Shown: positions 1 through 10,087 of the stretch, piece by piece | Layout: the number at the start of each line of letters is the position of its first letter | How positions within the stretch are numbered: position 1 is the first letter of the stretch | Virus record (IMG/VR): IMGVR_UViG_3300030331_003634 | Coordinates: 1 to 58,567 of that record | Origin: a virus | Length of the DNA: 58,567 bases | Strand: one strand, 5' to 3' | The notes under the pieces: model-generated | Told to the model about the DNA's origin: nothing | What the model saw: only the letters and a program-made list of their open reading frames with translations | The model's database searches: none | Made by a program: the position numbers and the translations under genes

Positions 1-3000
1 TTGGCTAATACACAAATTTTATTGTTTCAGGCTGATCAACTTAATGCGTCTTTACAATCAATGATAGATGATTTTAACAATCAAGTTACTATAACTTCAG
101 TGGAGCTTGTTTCAGACCCGACCCTTAACACTGATATTGGTTTTACTCAACCACAAGGTACTTTTTTCTCTCAGTCTGATGGTTCTATAAAGTTTTCTCA
201 AACTGCAGCTAATGGCTCAGTTTACGATGGTTCCTTTAAATCTGCTCACTTTCCAATAAATAATGACATTAATATACCTTCTTCACAGGTACAAAATCTT
301 AGATTAATTATTAACGTACCTTTTTGTGTGCATCCTTTTACTGTTAGAGTGGGAAGATCGAGTACAATGCCTTACTTTTATTTTCCTACAATATCAGAAC
401 CTGGTGTTTATGTTCTTGAACCTCCATCTGATCTTTCACCTGAGGAGATAGTTAGCGTAATAGTTTTAATACAGACCGAAGGAGCTTTATCAGATGAAGC
501 TTTAAATACTGAAGGTCCTTTATTTGTTATAGAGAGTATGTCTATAGCTTATGCTGAAAGTGTTTCAGGACTTTCTCAAGAATTTTTACAAGATTTACAA
601 AACAATTTGTCTAGCCTCCAAGAAGAAGTTGAGGTTGTAGATGAGGCTGCAGAGAGTGCTATAACAGATTTATCTTCTGGTCTTGAGGTTATTAGTGGGC
701 AAATACAAGAGTATGCAAATTTATTAAATCAATTTAACGCCTCATCCGCTTTACTTCAAGCTCAATTAGAGGCTTCCATTGACGAGTTAGGATTAACAAG
801 CACTATAGATCAATTTTACATAGATAATGTGACAAGTTCCTTTCAAAACAACGAAGCTAACCTTAATGATGATATAGATGCTTTAACTAATTTTACAGGT
901 TATATTCAAAATGTAATTGATTCTTCAGGTGTTGATTCAACATTTAATAGCGATAATGTAGGTTTTTTGTTTAATATCAGTATAAATAGAGCCACTGCAG
1001 TAACTCGACAATATGTAAATAGTCTTCCAAATGGAATTTCTCATACTAATAATAGTACAGGGGTTTATGTTCTTGCTCTTAGAAATACATCTCTGCATGG
1101 TAGTAGTTCATCTTTTAGTAATCCTGATTTATATTATAATATTGGGACTATTATAAATAGAGATCATTTTCGTCCAGACAATAGAAAAAATCTTCAAGGT
1201 ACTGCTAGTTTTTGGGATAGTAACGTTAATCAAGATGGTGCTCCGTTTCAAAATGTTGTAAAAAATGTTATAAAAGATAGCTATTTATATAATAATGGGG
1301 TAGATGGAAATGTTATTCAGATGTATAGTGGAGATGGTTCTAATTATGATTCTAATACATCTTGGCTTTTAAATCCTGGAGTTTATTATTACCAAGTAAC
1401 TATTGGAAGTGAATCAATACCAATGGTTGTAGATTTTAATGCTGGATCTGGAGTGGACTATACAAATTATGCAGTATCAATTTCAGATACAACCGATGAT
1501 GTTAGTTGGGAAGCTTCAGCAGATAACACTTATGAGTTTAGTATTCAGGTTGTAGATCCTAGACCTGGATGGGAAATTGTTTTAATTCAATACACTAACA
1601 ATGGTAGTTATAGAAGTTACGATAATCTTAATGATACTTCTGTAAATATGATTGAATACAGAATTGTTGGTAATAAAGCTTTTGCAGACTTTACAACTTC
1701 TGGTAGTAATAGTAATCATGTTGATGACGGTACTACAATTGATATTTCATGTGTAGTAACTGATTTAAATGCTATAAATATCCCACAACCACATCAGTCA
1801 GGCACTGTAGAGAGATTTGTTAGGGCAGTATCTTCTGATAGTTATGGTGGTTACAGTCTAGATGCCCCATCAACAATACCATCTTCAGATTCTGATATTA
1901 TAGTAAATAAATCTATAGATGAAAGCCCTACTATAACAAAGGGTGTTAGAAGATATGTTTACAACTCAATATTAAATAAAAACAGATCTATTAGTTTAGC
2001 TAGTGAAGACTTTGTTTGTATTGGATCTTATGAAGATAAGCCTTTGAGTAGAATATACTACTTTGTTCATGACACATCTGTAAACAACTTTGACTGTATA
2101 TTGGAATATGACCTAGCACTAGACAGTATTAAAACCGTATATCAAGATGGTAGATTAGGTTCTAATGGTCAGGTGGAAACTGTTCTTAACTTTAGTAGAT
2201 CTAACTTAATTACAGGTGTTAATAAGGTTGACGATATTTTATATTTCACAGACAACCTTAATAGACCTAGAAAAATTAATGTTGAGTTAGGCAAAAAGAA
2301 CGAGGAAAATATAAAAAATGCTGTTAGGATTGAAGATGTATTTTTTCCTGGTGGATTTGACAAGTCAGCATTTTTATGTTTTGATGATGAAAAAATTAGA
2401 TCATTTAAAATTGGTGATAATGTATTTTCACATATTGGTAACGAAAATCAAGTTGAGGAGGAGCAAACTCAAATTCAGTTTAATGGTTGGTCTGAAGTTA
2501 TTGGTATTGTTAGAAGAATTTCAAGTTCATTTACTTTTAATGTTACTAGTGGTAGCAATGAAATAACTGTTAGTCCTACAATACTTAGTGACAACACTTT
2601 AGCTGAAGGAGAGTTTATTGGGATTATGGATAATGGTAATTTTCCTAGATTCTTTAAAGTTATAGATAGATCTGGAGCTACCATAACAGTTGAGACACCA
2701 CCTAACTTTACGTCTCCTACTGAAGGATCAAAGCCTTTTAATATACTAGTAAACGATATAGAAACAAGTATAGGTGCTATACTAACTAACTGTCCTTTTG
2801 AGTCTGGTGCTGTAGCTTCAGGTATCCTAATGCACGCAGATCCTGATGATGCTTACTCACCTTTAATTAGTTTTGGTGATCGTGATAATAAAGTAAAATA
2901 TTTAGATGCTGTTAAGCATCAACCTGAGCTAAGACCTCAGACTGAGTTGAAAAAAGATCCTTCTAATTTAAAGAATAATATACTAGATAATTTATTTCAG

Positions 3001-6000
3001 TTTAAGTATAGGTACATACATTACGATAATGAAAACACATCATATAGTGGTATATCTGATATAAATCCAGACACCTCTTTTTCAAGAAATGTACCTGTAA
3101 AATTTAACGAGTATCAAGAAATAAAAAATATTATTGAGGTAGAGTATTTTGATACTATATCAGATGTTAAAAAAATAGAGATAGTAGCTAGAACAGGAAA
3201 CGATGGTGAGTTTGTTTTAGTAGATACTGTTCAAAACAACTTTACTAGTTACTTAAAAGAAATTAAGAATAGTGTTATATCAGACCCTGCATTTCACTTT
3301 GACGTTCCTAAGTCTATAATTAAATTTAAAAATAATGGTGTTTATCCTTTTATAGACAGAGCTGATTCTAATAAGTTATTTGATTCTGTACCTAAGCTTG
3401 CAAAAGCACAAACAATTTTATCTAACAATAGAATTGCTTATGGTAACGTGGTTGAAGGTTTTGATAACACACCTATGGTAGTTGAAAGTAAATTTTCACC
3501 TGTAGAAAACTCTATTATTACTACAGACACTACAAATTTAACTGTGTTTGCTAAAAGCGATGGAAGTTTCCCAATAGAAAATGGTTTTACACAGACTGGA
3601 GAAACTGGGGCGGGTTTTATCTCTAACGCTAGTGCTGCAAATACTAATTTAGCAACTGTTATTACAAATGATCTACCAAATGAGGATTCCGCTTGGGGAA
3701 GTAATGACAACAATAAATGTAAAGTTAGTTTGTTTTTAGATCTTAGTCCTATTGATTTAAACGATACAGATAGTCAAATTATATCTATAGATATAGGTTG
3801 GATGTTAAAAAGAACGAATGGAGATATTAAGCAGAGATCTGGTAGGTTAGCAATGGATGTTGACCTCACAGGTGCAACAACTATAAATCAGGCTAGACAA
3901 GCGATTATAGATCAATTTAATAATGAAGCTTATGAGGGTGGAGGAAGTGTAATTACTGGGGCTCAAATTGCTGATGCAAATGAATCGGGTCTATCTGAAA
4001 ATGGATTAACTGTTCAGGTTAGCGGCACTGATATGTTAAAAATAAAGTGGAAGCTTTTACCTAACAGTCAAGGTTCAGGATCAAGTAATTCTCCTTATGA
4101 TCCAGTTTTAGGTGGTTGGATTAAAGTTGTAACTAATATTAATGTTGTTTACACTAGTGGTTCTTCAGCTATTAATTCTTTTAAAACTGGTTCTTTTCAC
4201 GATTTTGGTATAGCATACTTTGACGAGACAAACAGATGTTCTTTTGTGAATGTAGCTCCTGATTTTGGAAGTGAAATAATACTAGAACAAGGTTTTGGAA
4301 CAGAGTCTATATCTCCTAATTTAAATGGTACTAGATGTTATAATTCTTTTGTTACTGAATCTGAGGCCCCTATTTCAGGTCAGCTATCAGCTCCTACTTT
4401 TAGTATATACAACAAGCCTCCTAAATGGGCTACTCATTATCAAATGCTTTATGCTGGCAACACTTCTGTTGGGGAGTTTATACAAGTTACAATAGCTAAA
4501 ACTGTTGCTGGAGATGGTAACGATACTCAAATGTATTTAGGTTTAGAATCTTTAAAAGACGAAAATAAAGGTTATATAAACTCTTCAGGTGCTTTAGTAG
4601 ACTTTGATGTTGCCAAGGGAGATAGAATTAGGTTTATTAGTTGCGTAGAAGGTGGTGAAAGAAAGTTATTTACTGAATATTTAGATTTTGAAATTACAGG
4701 ATTTGATCTTCACGATGAACTAAACCCTATATCAACATCAGAAAATGGAGACGGATTTTATTTAAGAATTGCTAATCCAGCTAGTGATGGTGACAACGTT
4801 TCTATTGAAGGTAATAGCTCTGTAAGTATATCTCATACAGGATTCTCTCTTTCTACTAGTGGTTACAATAAGCTTATAGCTGAAATATATAGACCTAGGT
4901 TATCTCAAGAAGAGGAGAACTTAGTTTATTATGAGATTGGCGATAAAATTGAAATTGGAAACCCTGGTGAGCCAAGTAGATATCATAGTGGTCAGGTAAA
5001 TCAAGTTCCTGAATATTTTTATTCTAAAGATGTAAATACAGAGGTTTCTTTAATTCCTGCTGAAGTGACTTTAGACGGTGGAGATGTTTATTTGAAGTCT
5101 AGAACTATGTATACTGAGACAAACGGAGATTCTATAGAAGCCTTTGCTTGTGAAGACTATTTCTTAAATGATTTTCATAAAACCAATCATTACGATAAAG
5201 GTCGTATAAACGTAGTTAATAATAACTCAGAAGAAAGAAGACTTAAAGCTTCTATATTCTTCTCTGAGCCTTATGTAAGCACAGGTGCTATAAATGGTTT
5301 AAGTAACTTTAATTTAGCAAATACACCTTACTTTGATTATAATAAAGACTTTGGATCTATTCAATATTTAAGTAATCAAAACAACGACCTGATTATATTC
5401 CATGAAAGCAAGGTTGGTAGAGTTTTAGTAGGTAAAGATATACTTAACACAGCTTCAGGAGAAGGTCTAGTTTCTTTATCTAATAAGATTATAGATAATT
5501 ATGCTATAGTTTATTCAGGTCAGTATGGTTGTAGTTTAAACCCTGAGTCTGTAATAAAACAAGGTAACGTATTCTATTTTACAGATATACAAAGAGGATC
5601 TGTTCTTAGACTATCTAATGATGGTATTACAGTTATATCTGACAATGGTATGAAGGATTACTTTAGAGATCTAGGTGAAATGTTCTTAAAGTATAACCCA
5701 GAGTACAATGACGATTTAGAGTTTACTCCTTCTATTGTTGGTGGTTATGACCCTAAATATAATGAGTATATAGTTACATTCCCTTCAATAATTAGCAATC
5801 CAGACTCTGGATATGCAGCTGAAACTTATGTTTGGAGTGATAGCATCGCTACTTGGAATGAGATAACAACTAAACCTGAAAATGCTTTTGATGATAAGGT
5901 TGTTATATTTAATCCTGTTACTGTAGCGTTTAGTGAAGAATCAAATAGATGGACATCGTTCTACTCTTATATTCCTGAGTATTACTCTAAGGTAAACAGA

Positions 6001-7173
6001 CAATTTGTCACCTTCAAGCAAGGTAGATTATACAGACATAACGACTCAGATAAATATTCTAGAAGTAATCAGGCTTTCAATAAGTTTTACGGGAACAATA
6101 ACCTATCTTATATTGACTTTGTATTTAACGCAGAGCCTTCATCTATTAAGACTTATAACGCTATATCATTAGAGAGTGATACAAAATTTATTACGGGTCT
6201 ATTCTCTAACATGGGTCAACACTATGGTAATTATGATGAAGTTATAACTACAAACATTGCTTTTAAAAAGGTTAAAGGCAAGTGTAGTAACAATTTAACT
6301 GTTTCTAATTTTGAGATACAAGGCATAGACACTAAGTTTTATGAAGACGTATCTCCAGGTGATTTAATTAAAGTTATTGGAAACGCATCTGAAGAGCAGC
6401 ACATAGTATCTAAAGTAATATCAAATACTCTAATAGAGGTTGAAGAAGAGATGGATATAAGTTTAGATAATAATACTATGTTAGTTATTGACTATAAAAC
6501 TAAAGAGGGTATACAATATGCTGATATTCCTTTCTGCACATCAGATATAGAATCTAGAGGGGAAAACTTTAATTTTGGTGACGGATCAGATATACAAGGT
6601 GTTGGTATAGTATCAGGCTTAGATGATGATAACGAAAACTTATCTATAGTCACAAGTCTAACAACTACTGCAAATCTGAACAAACCAATATCACCAAGTG
6701 ATATGATTAATGGAGCAAGTTATGTTATAACATATATAGCTCCAGGTGAAGAAGATTTGATCTCTGCTTCTGACTCTTCTTACGGATCTAATCAAGCATC
6801 TGTAGGTGATGTTATAACGCATAATGGTTCTAGTTCAGCTACAGAAAGTTTAGTTGTAAGTGCTAATCTTAGCATATACATAAAAAAGACTGATTCAACA
6901 ACTGAATTTTTAGGGTATCCATACTCAATAATTAGTGGTACTTTTAATGGAGAATCTGCAACTAAGATACTTATCGCTGGTAATTATAGTTATGACTCTA
7001 GCTACGATGGAGGCTTTTTATTTATGACTAAAACAGGCTCTATAGAAGGTGAGAGAATGAAGGGTAGTTATATGAGAGCTATATTAGCTACTAACTCTAA
7101 TCAGTCTAAAAAGAAGTTTAATCTTTACGCTGTAAACGCAGACGTAGACAAGAGTGAGCTCAGTAATAGATAA
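1..7173 (+). CDS. Giant nozzle/stabilisation-type tail protein, C-terminal part
   Basis: The TTG at base 1 is not a real start: the frame is the continuation of the gene beginning at 55429 across the circular join. This part adds 2390 residues. A coiled coil lies at about residues 190-265 of this part. From about residue 645 it reads like the beta-propeller region of crAss-like stabilisation proteins, with IYYFVHD, a run containing DDILYFTDNLNRPRKINVE, and later FTDIQRGSVLRLSNDG and GGYDPKYNEYIVTFP. It ends 37 nt before the next virion gene. Position between connector genes and ejection-type proteins supports a tail nozzle that also carries fibre-like or adhesive insertions. The size, well above a normal nozzle of about 800-1000 residues, is unusual. 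Confidence 0.75.
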   Translation: MANTQILLFQADQLNASLQSMIDDFNNQVTITSVELVSDPTLNTDIGFTQPQGTFFSQSDGSIKFSQTAANGSVYDGSFKSAHFPINNDINIPSSQVQNLRLIINVPFCVHPFTVRVGRSSTMPYFYFPTISEPGVYVLEPPSDLSPEEIVSVIVLIQTEGALSDEALNTEGPLFVIESMSIAYAESVSGLSQEFLQDLQNNLSSLQEEVEVVDEAAESAITDLSSGLEVISGQIQEYANLLNQFNASSALLQAQLEASIDELGLTSTIDQFYIDNVTSSFQNNEANLNDDIDALTNFTGYIQNVIDSSGVDSTFNSDNVGFLFNISINRATAVTRQYVNSLPNGISHTNNSTGVYVLALRNTSLHGSSSSFSNPDLYYNIGTIINRDHFRPDNRKNLQGTASFWDSNVNQDGAPFQNVVKNVIKDSYLYNNGVDGNVIQMYSGDGSNYDSNTSWLLNPGVYYYQVTIGSESIPMVVDFNAGSGVDYTNYAVSISDTTDDVSWEASADNTYEFSIQVVDPRPGWEIVLIQYTNNGSYRSYDNLNDTSVNMIEYRIVGNKAFADFTTSGSNSNHVDDGTTIDISCVVTDLNAINIPQPHQSGTVERFVRAVSSDSYGGYSLDAPSTIPSSDSDIIVNKSIDESPTITKGVRRYVYNSILNKNRSISLASEDFVCIGSYEDKPLSRIYYFVHDTSVNNFDCILEYDLALDSIKTVYQDGRLGSNGQVETVLNFSRSNLITGVNKVDDILYFTDNLNRPRKINVELGKKNEENIKNAVRIEDVFFPGGFDKSAFLCFDDEKIRSFKIGDNVFSHIGNENQVEEEQTQIQFNGWSEVIGIVRRISSSFTFNVTSGSNEITVSPTILSDNTLAEGEFIGIMDNGNFPRFFKVIDRSGATITVETPPNFTSPTEGSKPFNILVNDIETSIGAILTNCPFESGAVASGILMHADPDDAYSPLISFGDRDNKVKYLDAVKHQPELRPQTELKKDPSNLKNNILDNLFQFKYRYIHYDNENTSYSGISDINPDTSFSRNVPVKFNEYQEIKNIIEVEYFDTISDVKKIEIVARTGNDGEFVLVDTVQNNFTSYLKEIKNSVISDPAFHFDVPKSIIKFKNNGVYPFIDRADSNKLFDSVPKLAKAQTILSNNRIAYGNVVEGFDNTPMVVESKFSPVENSIITTDTTNLTVFAKSDGSFPIENGFTQTGETGAGFISNASAANTNLATVITNDLPNEDSAWGSNDNNKCKVSLFLDLSPIDLNDTDSQIISIDIGWMLKRTNGDIKQRSGRLAMDVDLTGATTINQARQAIIDQFNNEAYEGGGSVITGAQIADANESGLSENGLTVQVSGTDMLKIKWKLLPNSQGSGSSNSPYDPVLGGWIKVVTNINVVYTSGSSAINSFKTGSFHDFGIAYFDETNRCSFVNVAPDFGSEIILEQGFGTESISPNLNGTRCYNSFVTESEAPISGQLSAPTFSIYNKPPKWATHYQMLYAGNTSVGEFIQVTIAKTVAGDGNDTQMYLGLESLKDENKGYINSSGALVDFDVAKGDRIRFISCVEGGERKLFTEYLDFEITGFDLHDELNPISTSENGDGFYLRIANPASDGDNVSIEGNSSVSISHTGFSLSTSGYNKLIAEIYRPRLSQEEENLVYYEIGDKIEIGNPGEPSRYHSGQVNQVPEYFYSKDVNTEVSLIPAEVTLDGGDVYLKSRTMYTETNGDSIEAFACEDYFLNDFHKTNHYDKGRINVVNNNSEERRLKASIFFSEPYVSTGAINGLSNFNLANTPYFDYNKDFGSIQYLSNQNNDLIIFHESKVGRVLVGKDILNTASGEGLVSLSNKIIDNYAIVYSGQYGCSLNPESVIKQGNVFYFTDIQRGSVLRLSNDGITVISDNGMKDYFRDLGEMFLKYNPEYNDDLEFTPSIVGGYDPKYNEYIVTFPSIISNPDSGYAAETYVWSDSIATWNEITTKPENAFDDKVVIFNPVTVAFSEESNRWTSFYSYIPEYYSKVNRQFVTFKQGRLYRHNDSDKYSRSNQAFNKFYGNNNLSYIDFVFNAEPSSIKTYNAISLESDTKFITGLFSNMGQHYGNYDEVITTNIAFKKVKGKCSNNLTVSNFEIQGIDTKFYEDVSPGDLIKVIGNASEEQHIVSKVISNTLIEVEEEMDISLDNNTMLVIDYKTKEGIQYADIPFCTSDIESRGENFNFGDGSDIQGVGIVSGLDDDNENLSIVTSLTTTANLNKPISPSDMINGASYVITYIAPGEEDLISASDSSYGSNQASVGDVITHNGSSSATESLVVSANLSIYIKKTDSTTEFLGYPYSIISGTFNGESATKILIAGNYSYDSSYDGGFLFMTKTGSIEGERMKGSYMRAILATNSNQSKKKFNLYAVNADVDKSELSNR

Positions 7174-7187
7174 TAAAAAAAATTTAG

Positions 7188-7195
7188 TACATTTG
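7188..7195 (+). promoter_or_regulatory. Possible Bacteroidota -7 element (TACATTTG)
   Basis: TACATTTG fits the TAnnTTTG consensus and lies 16 nt before the ATG at 7211. I see no TTTG at the -33 position, so the promoter may be weak or absent. Confidence 0.35.
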
Positions 7196-7210
7196 TAAAA
7201 ATTCAAATCA

Positions 7211-8485
7211 ATGGCACGTAGAGTAAAACCCAAGATAAAATATAATAAGAAGAATAAAACACCTAAAGCAGTTGTTGGAGCTGCAACAGCTGCACTTGGA
7301 TTAGGTAAATCTATATTTGGAGCTGTGCAAGCTAGAAGAGCTAGAAAGGCAGAGAGAGATTTTGATAAGAGCAGGTTAGAGAGAGGAGTTAGCTCTGCAT
7401 CACAAAAGATGGCTGATCAACCTATAGATCAAAGTTATATAAATCAACTTCAACAACAGCAGGCTGCTGATAGAGCATCTGCTATGGGTGCTTTAGCTAA
7501 GGACCCTAGAAACGTCTTAGCAGGAGTTCAATCTTTAGAAACTCAGGCTGCAAAACAAAGAACAGATCTTTTAGGTATGCAGCAGGATGCTAAAACTAGA
7601 GCTATGGAAAACCTAGCTAGGGAACAGCAAATGGCTGAGACTCAAAGACTAGGTGTTGCTGAAGCAGAACTTAAAGGTATAGTAGATCAAAAAGCTGCTG
7701 CACAGCAAAATATATTTGGTGGTATTGAAGATATAGCTTCTGGTATCGGTGCTATGAATTTTGGTGATGATAGTAATAATGCTAATGATAACTTTAGTAA
7801 TCCTACAGGTAGAGATATTAATAAACAAAAAAGAAATCAAAGAACTACACCAGGAAGTGGTGAGTTACCTTCTGGGGAAAAAGGTGGTAAAATAGATAAG
7901 GATGGTGGCGTTACACCAGGTGAATTTGACCACGACAGCAACCCAATAGATATGGTTCAAGATGGTGAAAAGATTGGTGAGGCTACAGGCGGAGAACTCA
8001 TACTACCTCCTGATGATGTCCAAGAAATTAGGATGGCTCTAAATGATGGTGATAAAAACGCTGCTTTTAAATTAATGAAAGATTTAGTTGCTAAATACGA
8101 CAGCAACGTTATAGGTGATGATGATGATAGTGAAGCTCAGGAAGGTGCTAAAATGCAAGACCCTACTGTACCACCTCTAAAAGAGGGCAGGGCTCAAGAG
8201 ATTGTAAAAGTGATGAAGGAAAATTCTGACCAGGTTAGAAACGTTGGAGAGCTTCCTTTTGATGAGGATCCAACAAATCCTGCAGGACTTATTAAGTATA
8301 TTGGTGATAAGCTTTCTTTTGACATTGACTCAACCAGTAAAGCTGAAATTGAGTTTATAAAAAACTATAGAGAGTTCTTAGTAAAAGAAAAAGGAAGATC
8401 TGACGCACCTCAAACCAAAATGATGAATGGTGGATACTTAGAAAAGTTAAAAGCTAAACTAGGTGCTTACATAAAACCAAAATAA
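7211..8485 (+). CDS. Probable internal virion / ejection protein
   Basis: A 424-residue protein. It starts with a basic patch (ARRVKPKIKYNKKNK), then a small-residue hydrophobic helix (about 18-42, AVVGAATAALGLGKSIFGAV) and a long Gln/Ala-rich helical region to about residue 170. A low-complexity linker follows, and then a domain with GEATGGELILPPDDVQEIR and AAFKLMKDLVAKYD, a pattern I associate with virion proteins of Bacteroidota phages. Amphipathic N-terminus, helical body and position just after the nozzle gene resemble the smallest member of the T7 gp14-gp15-gp16 ejection set. No sequence proof of that homology is claimed. Confidence 0.5.
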   Translation: MARRVKPKIKYNKKNKTPKAVVGAATAALGLGKSIFGAVQARRARKAERDFDKSRLERGVSSASQKMADQPIDQSYINQLQQQQAADRASAMGALAKDPRNVLAGVQSLETQAAKQRTDLLGMQQDAKTRAMENLAREQQMAETQRLGVAEAELKGIVDQKAAAQQNIFGGIEDIASGIGAMNFGDDSNNANDNFSNPTGRDINKQKRNQRTTPGSGELPSGEKGGKIDKDGGVTPGEFDHDSNPIDMVQDGEKIGEATGGELILPPDDVQEIRMALNDGDKNAAFKLMKDLVAKYDSNVIGDDDDSEAQEGAKMQDPTVPPLKEGRAQEIVKVMKENSDQVRNVGELPFDEDPTNPAGLIKYIGDKLSFDIDSTSKAEIEFIKNYREFLVKEKGRSDAPQTKMMNGGYLEKLKAKLGAYIKPK

Positions 8486-8491
8486 TAAAAG

Positions 8492-10081
8492 ATGAGTGAC
8501 GCTTTATTTTTTACGGGTCAAGTTCTTAAAAACAATAGGAATCTTATTCAGGAGGAGGCTACTAGACAACAATTAGCTATTCAAAAAGAAGAGTTAGAAC
8601 TCCAAAGACAGGAGTCTATAAGAAGAAGAAAAGATGCTAGGTCAAAAGGGGTAGAAGCTGAATCTTATGAAGTGTCTGGAATGGATCCTTTTCTTCAAGA
8701 GCAGTTTCAAACTCAAGTAGGTGATTATCAACGATTTGTAAGTGAAAATAGTATATCTATTTATGATGGTGATATTAATTTACGAAATCAAAAAGATGCA
8801 CTTGAAAGGGGATTATCATCTAGTAAAAATTTATACGATAATTTAAGTGATGGTCTAACTAGTTTAAATAATGCAGTACTTGAGGGTAGGGGAAATACTT
8901 TGAAGTTAGCTGAAGATGGTGAAACTTACCTTTACCAGTATAATTATAATAAGATAAAGGAGGAAGTTAATAGTGGGAATATGACTCTTGAGGAAGCTTT
9001 GAGAGCTTATTCTATAGATCCTACATCTATGATTAAAAAAAGTGACTTTATTCCTTTTTATAATAATAGAGATCTTTATTTTGAGAATGATGATAAAAAC
9101 TTTAGAGTAGTTATAGGTGTAGATGAAAATGGATATAATATAACAGAAATTGATCCAAACAGAAAAAAAGTAACTACAAATGAAATTATTAGTAAACTAA
9201 AAGTTAACGCTAATAATAAACATAATGATTCTAATGCTGCTGCTGTTTATAAAAACGAACAAATTGAGGTGGATGGTGTTAGGATTCCTGCTATGGATGC
9301 TTTTTTTGAAGAAGCTTACGTTGATCCAGATACAGGAGTTATTGGAGGCGTAGTGTCTCCTAGTGTAGATTTAATTGAACAGTTAGACCCAGAAAGTGAT
9401 AAATTTAATAAAGAACTTTCTGATAAGTATGCTGAGTATTTAGGTCAAAAAATTGCTGATAGAGGGTATAAAGATAGAGATCAAAAAAGAGGTAAAAAAG
9501 CAACAACTGACACAGAAAGAAAAAGAAAAGAGAGAGAGGCGGCTCAAAATAAATATAATGTAGATACATATAACTACATGCAGAATAATGAAGCTCAGGA
9601 TAAGCATAGAACTGGTGTTTCTCAATACACTGGAGAGAGCACATCAAAAAGTATAACTGGTGCTGATATTAAAGTTAAGGTAAGTGCTGCTGATCTTCAC
9701 AGATCTATTAGCGATGAATCTGTGTTAGCATTTAAAGAGAGACAGCTTGAGAGAATGGGTCAGATAAAAGGTGAAGAGGGTAGTAGCGAAAGAGCAGAAT
9801 ACGATGCTATTATTGCAGATAACTCTAACTTTACAGGTATAGAAGTAAACCTTATAGAGGTTGCTTTAGATGGTAGTGGTGAACCTATAGGGGTTGTTCA
9901 ATTAGGAGGAGAAGATGGTCCTAAAGTTGTTGTGCCATGGGATCAGTTGACATCAGCAGAACACGATACAGCCTTAAAACAACCTGGTGTGCAACAGCTT
10001 ATAAATTATCAGCAACCACAATTAAAAACTGAAGAAAATAGTGGTGAAAAGAAAAAAACACCAATATCACCAGAAGAATAA
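8492..10081 (+). CDS. Virion-associated helical protein, possible ejection protein
   Basis: A 529-residue, mostly helical, charged protein. It starts 6 nt after the stop of the preceding gene and ends 6 nt before the 3014-residue gene. Residues about 20-50 form a Gln/Glu/Arg-rich coiled coil (EEATRQQLAIQKEELELQRQ). A second charged segment near 325-350 is very Lys/Arg/Glu-rich. I recognise no catalytic motif. Middle place in a small-medium-giant trio after the tail nozzle suggests a gp15-like ejection protein; this is inference from order and composition. Confidence 0.5.
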   Translation: MSDALFFTGQVLKNNRNLIQEEATRQQLAIQKEELELQRQESIRRRKDARSKGVEAESYEVSGMDPFLQEQFQTQVGDYQRFVSENSISIYDGDINLRNQKDALERGLSSSKNLYDNLSDGLTSLNNAVLEGRGNTLKLAEDGETYLYQYNYNKIKEEVNSGNMTLEEALRAYSIDPTSMIKKSDFIPFYNNRDLYFENDDKNFRVVIGVDENGYNITEIDPNRKKVTTNEIISKLKVNANNKHNDSNAAAVYKNEQIEVDGVRIPAMDAFFEEAYVDPDTGVIGGVVSPSVDLIEQLDPESDKFNKELSDKYAEYLGQKIADRGYKDRDQKRGKKATTDTERKRKEREAAQNKYNVDTYNYMQNNEAQDKHRTGVSQYTGESTSKSITGADIKVKVSAADLHRSISDESVLAFKERQLERMGQIKGEEGSSERAEYDAIIADNSNFTGIEVNLIEVALDGSGEPIGVVQLGGEDGPKVVVPWDQLTSAEHDTALKQPGVQQLINYQQPQLKTEENSGEKKKTPISPEE

Positions 10082-10087
10082 ATAGTT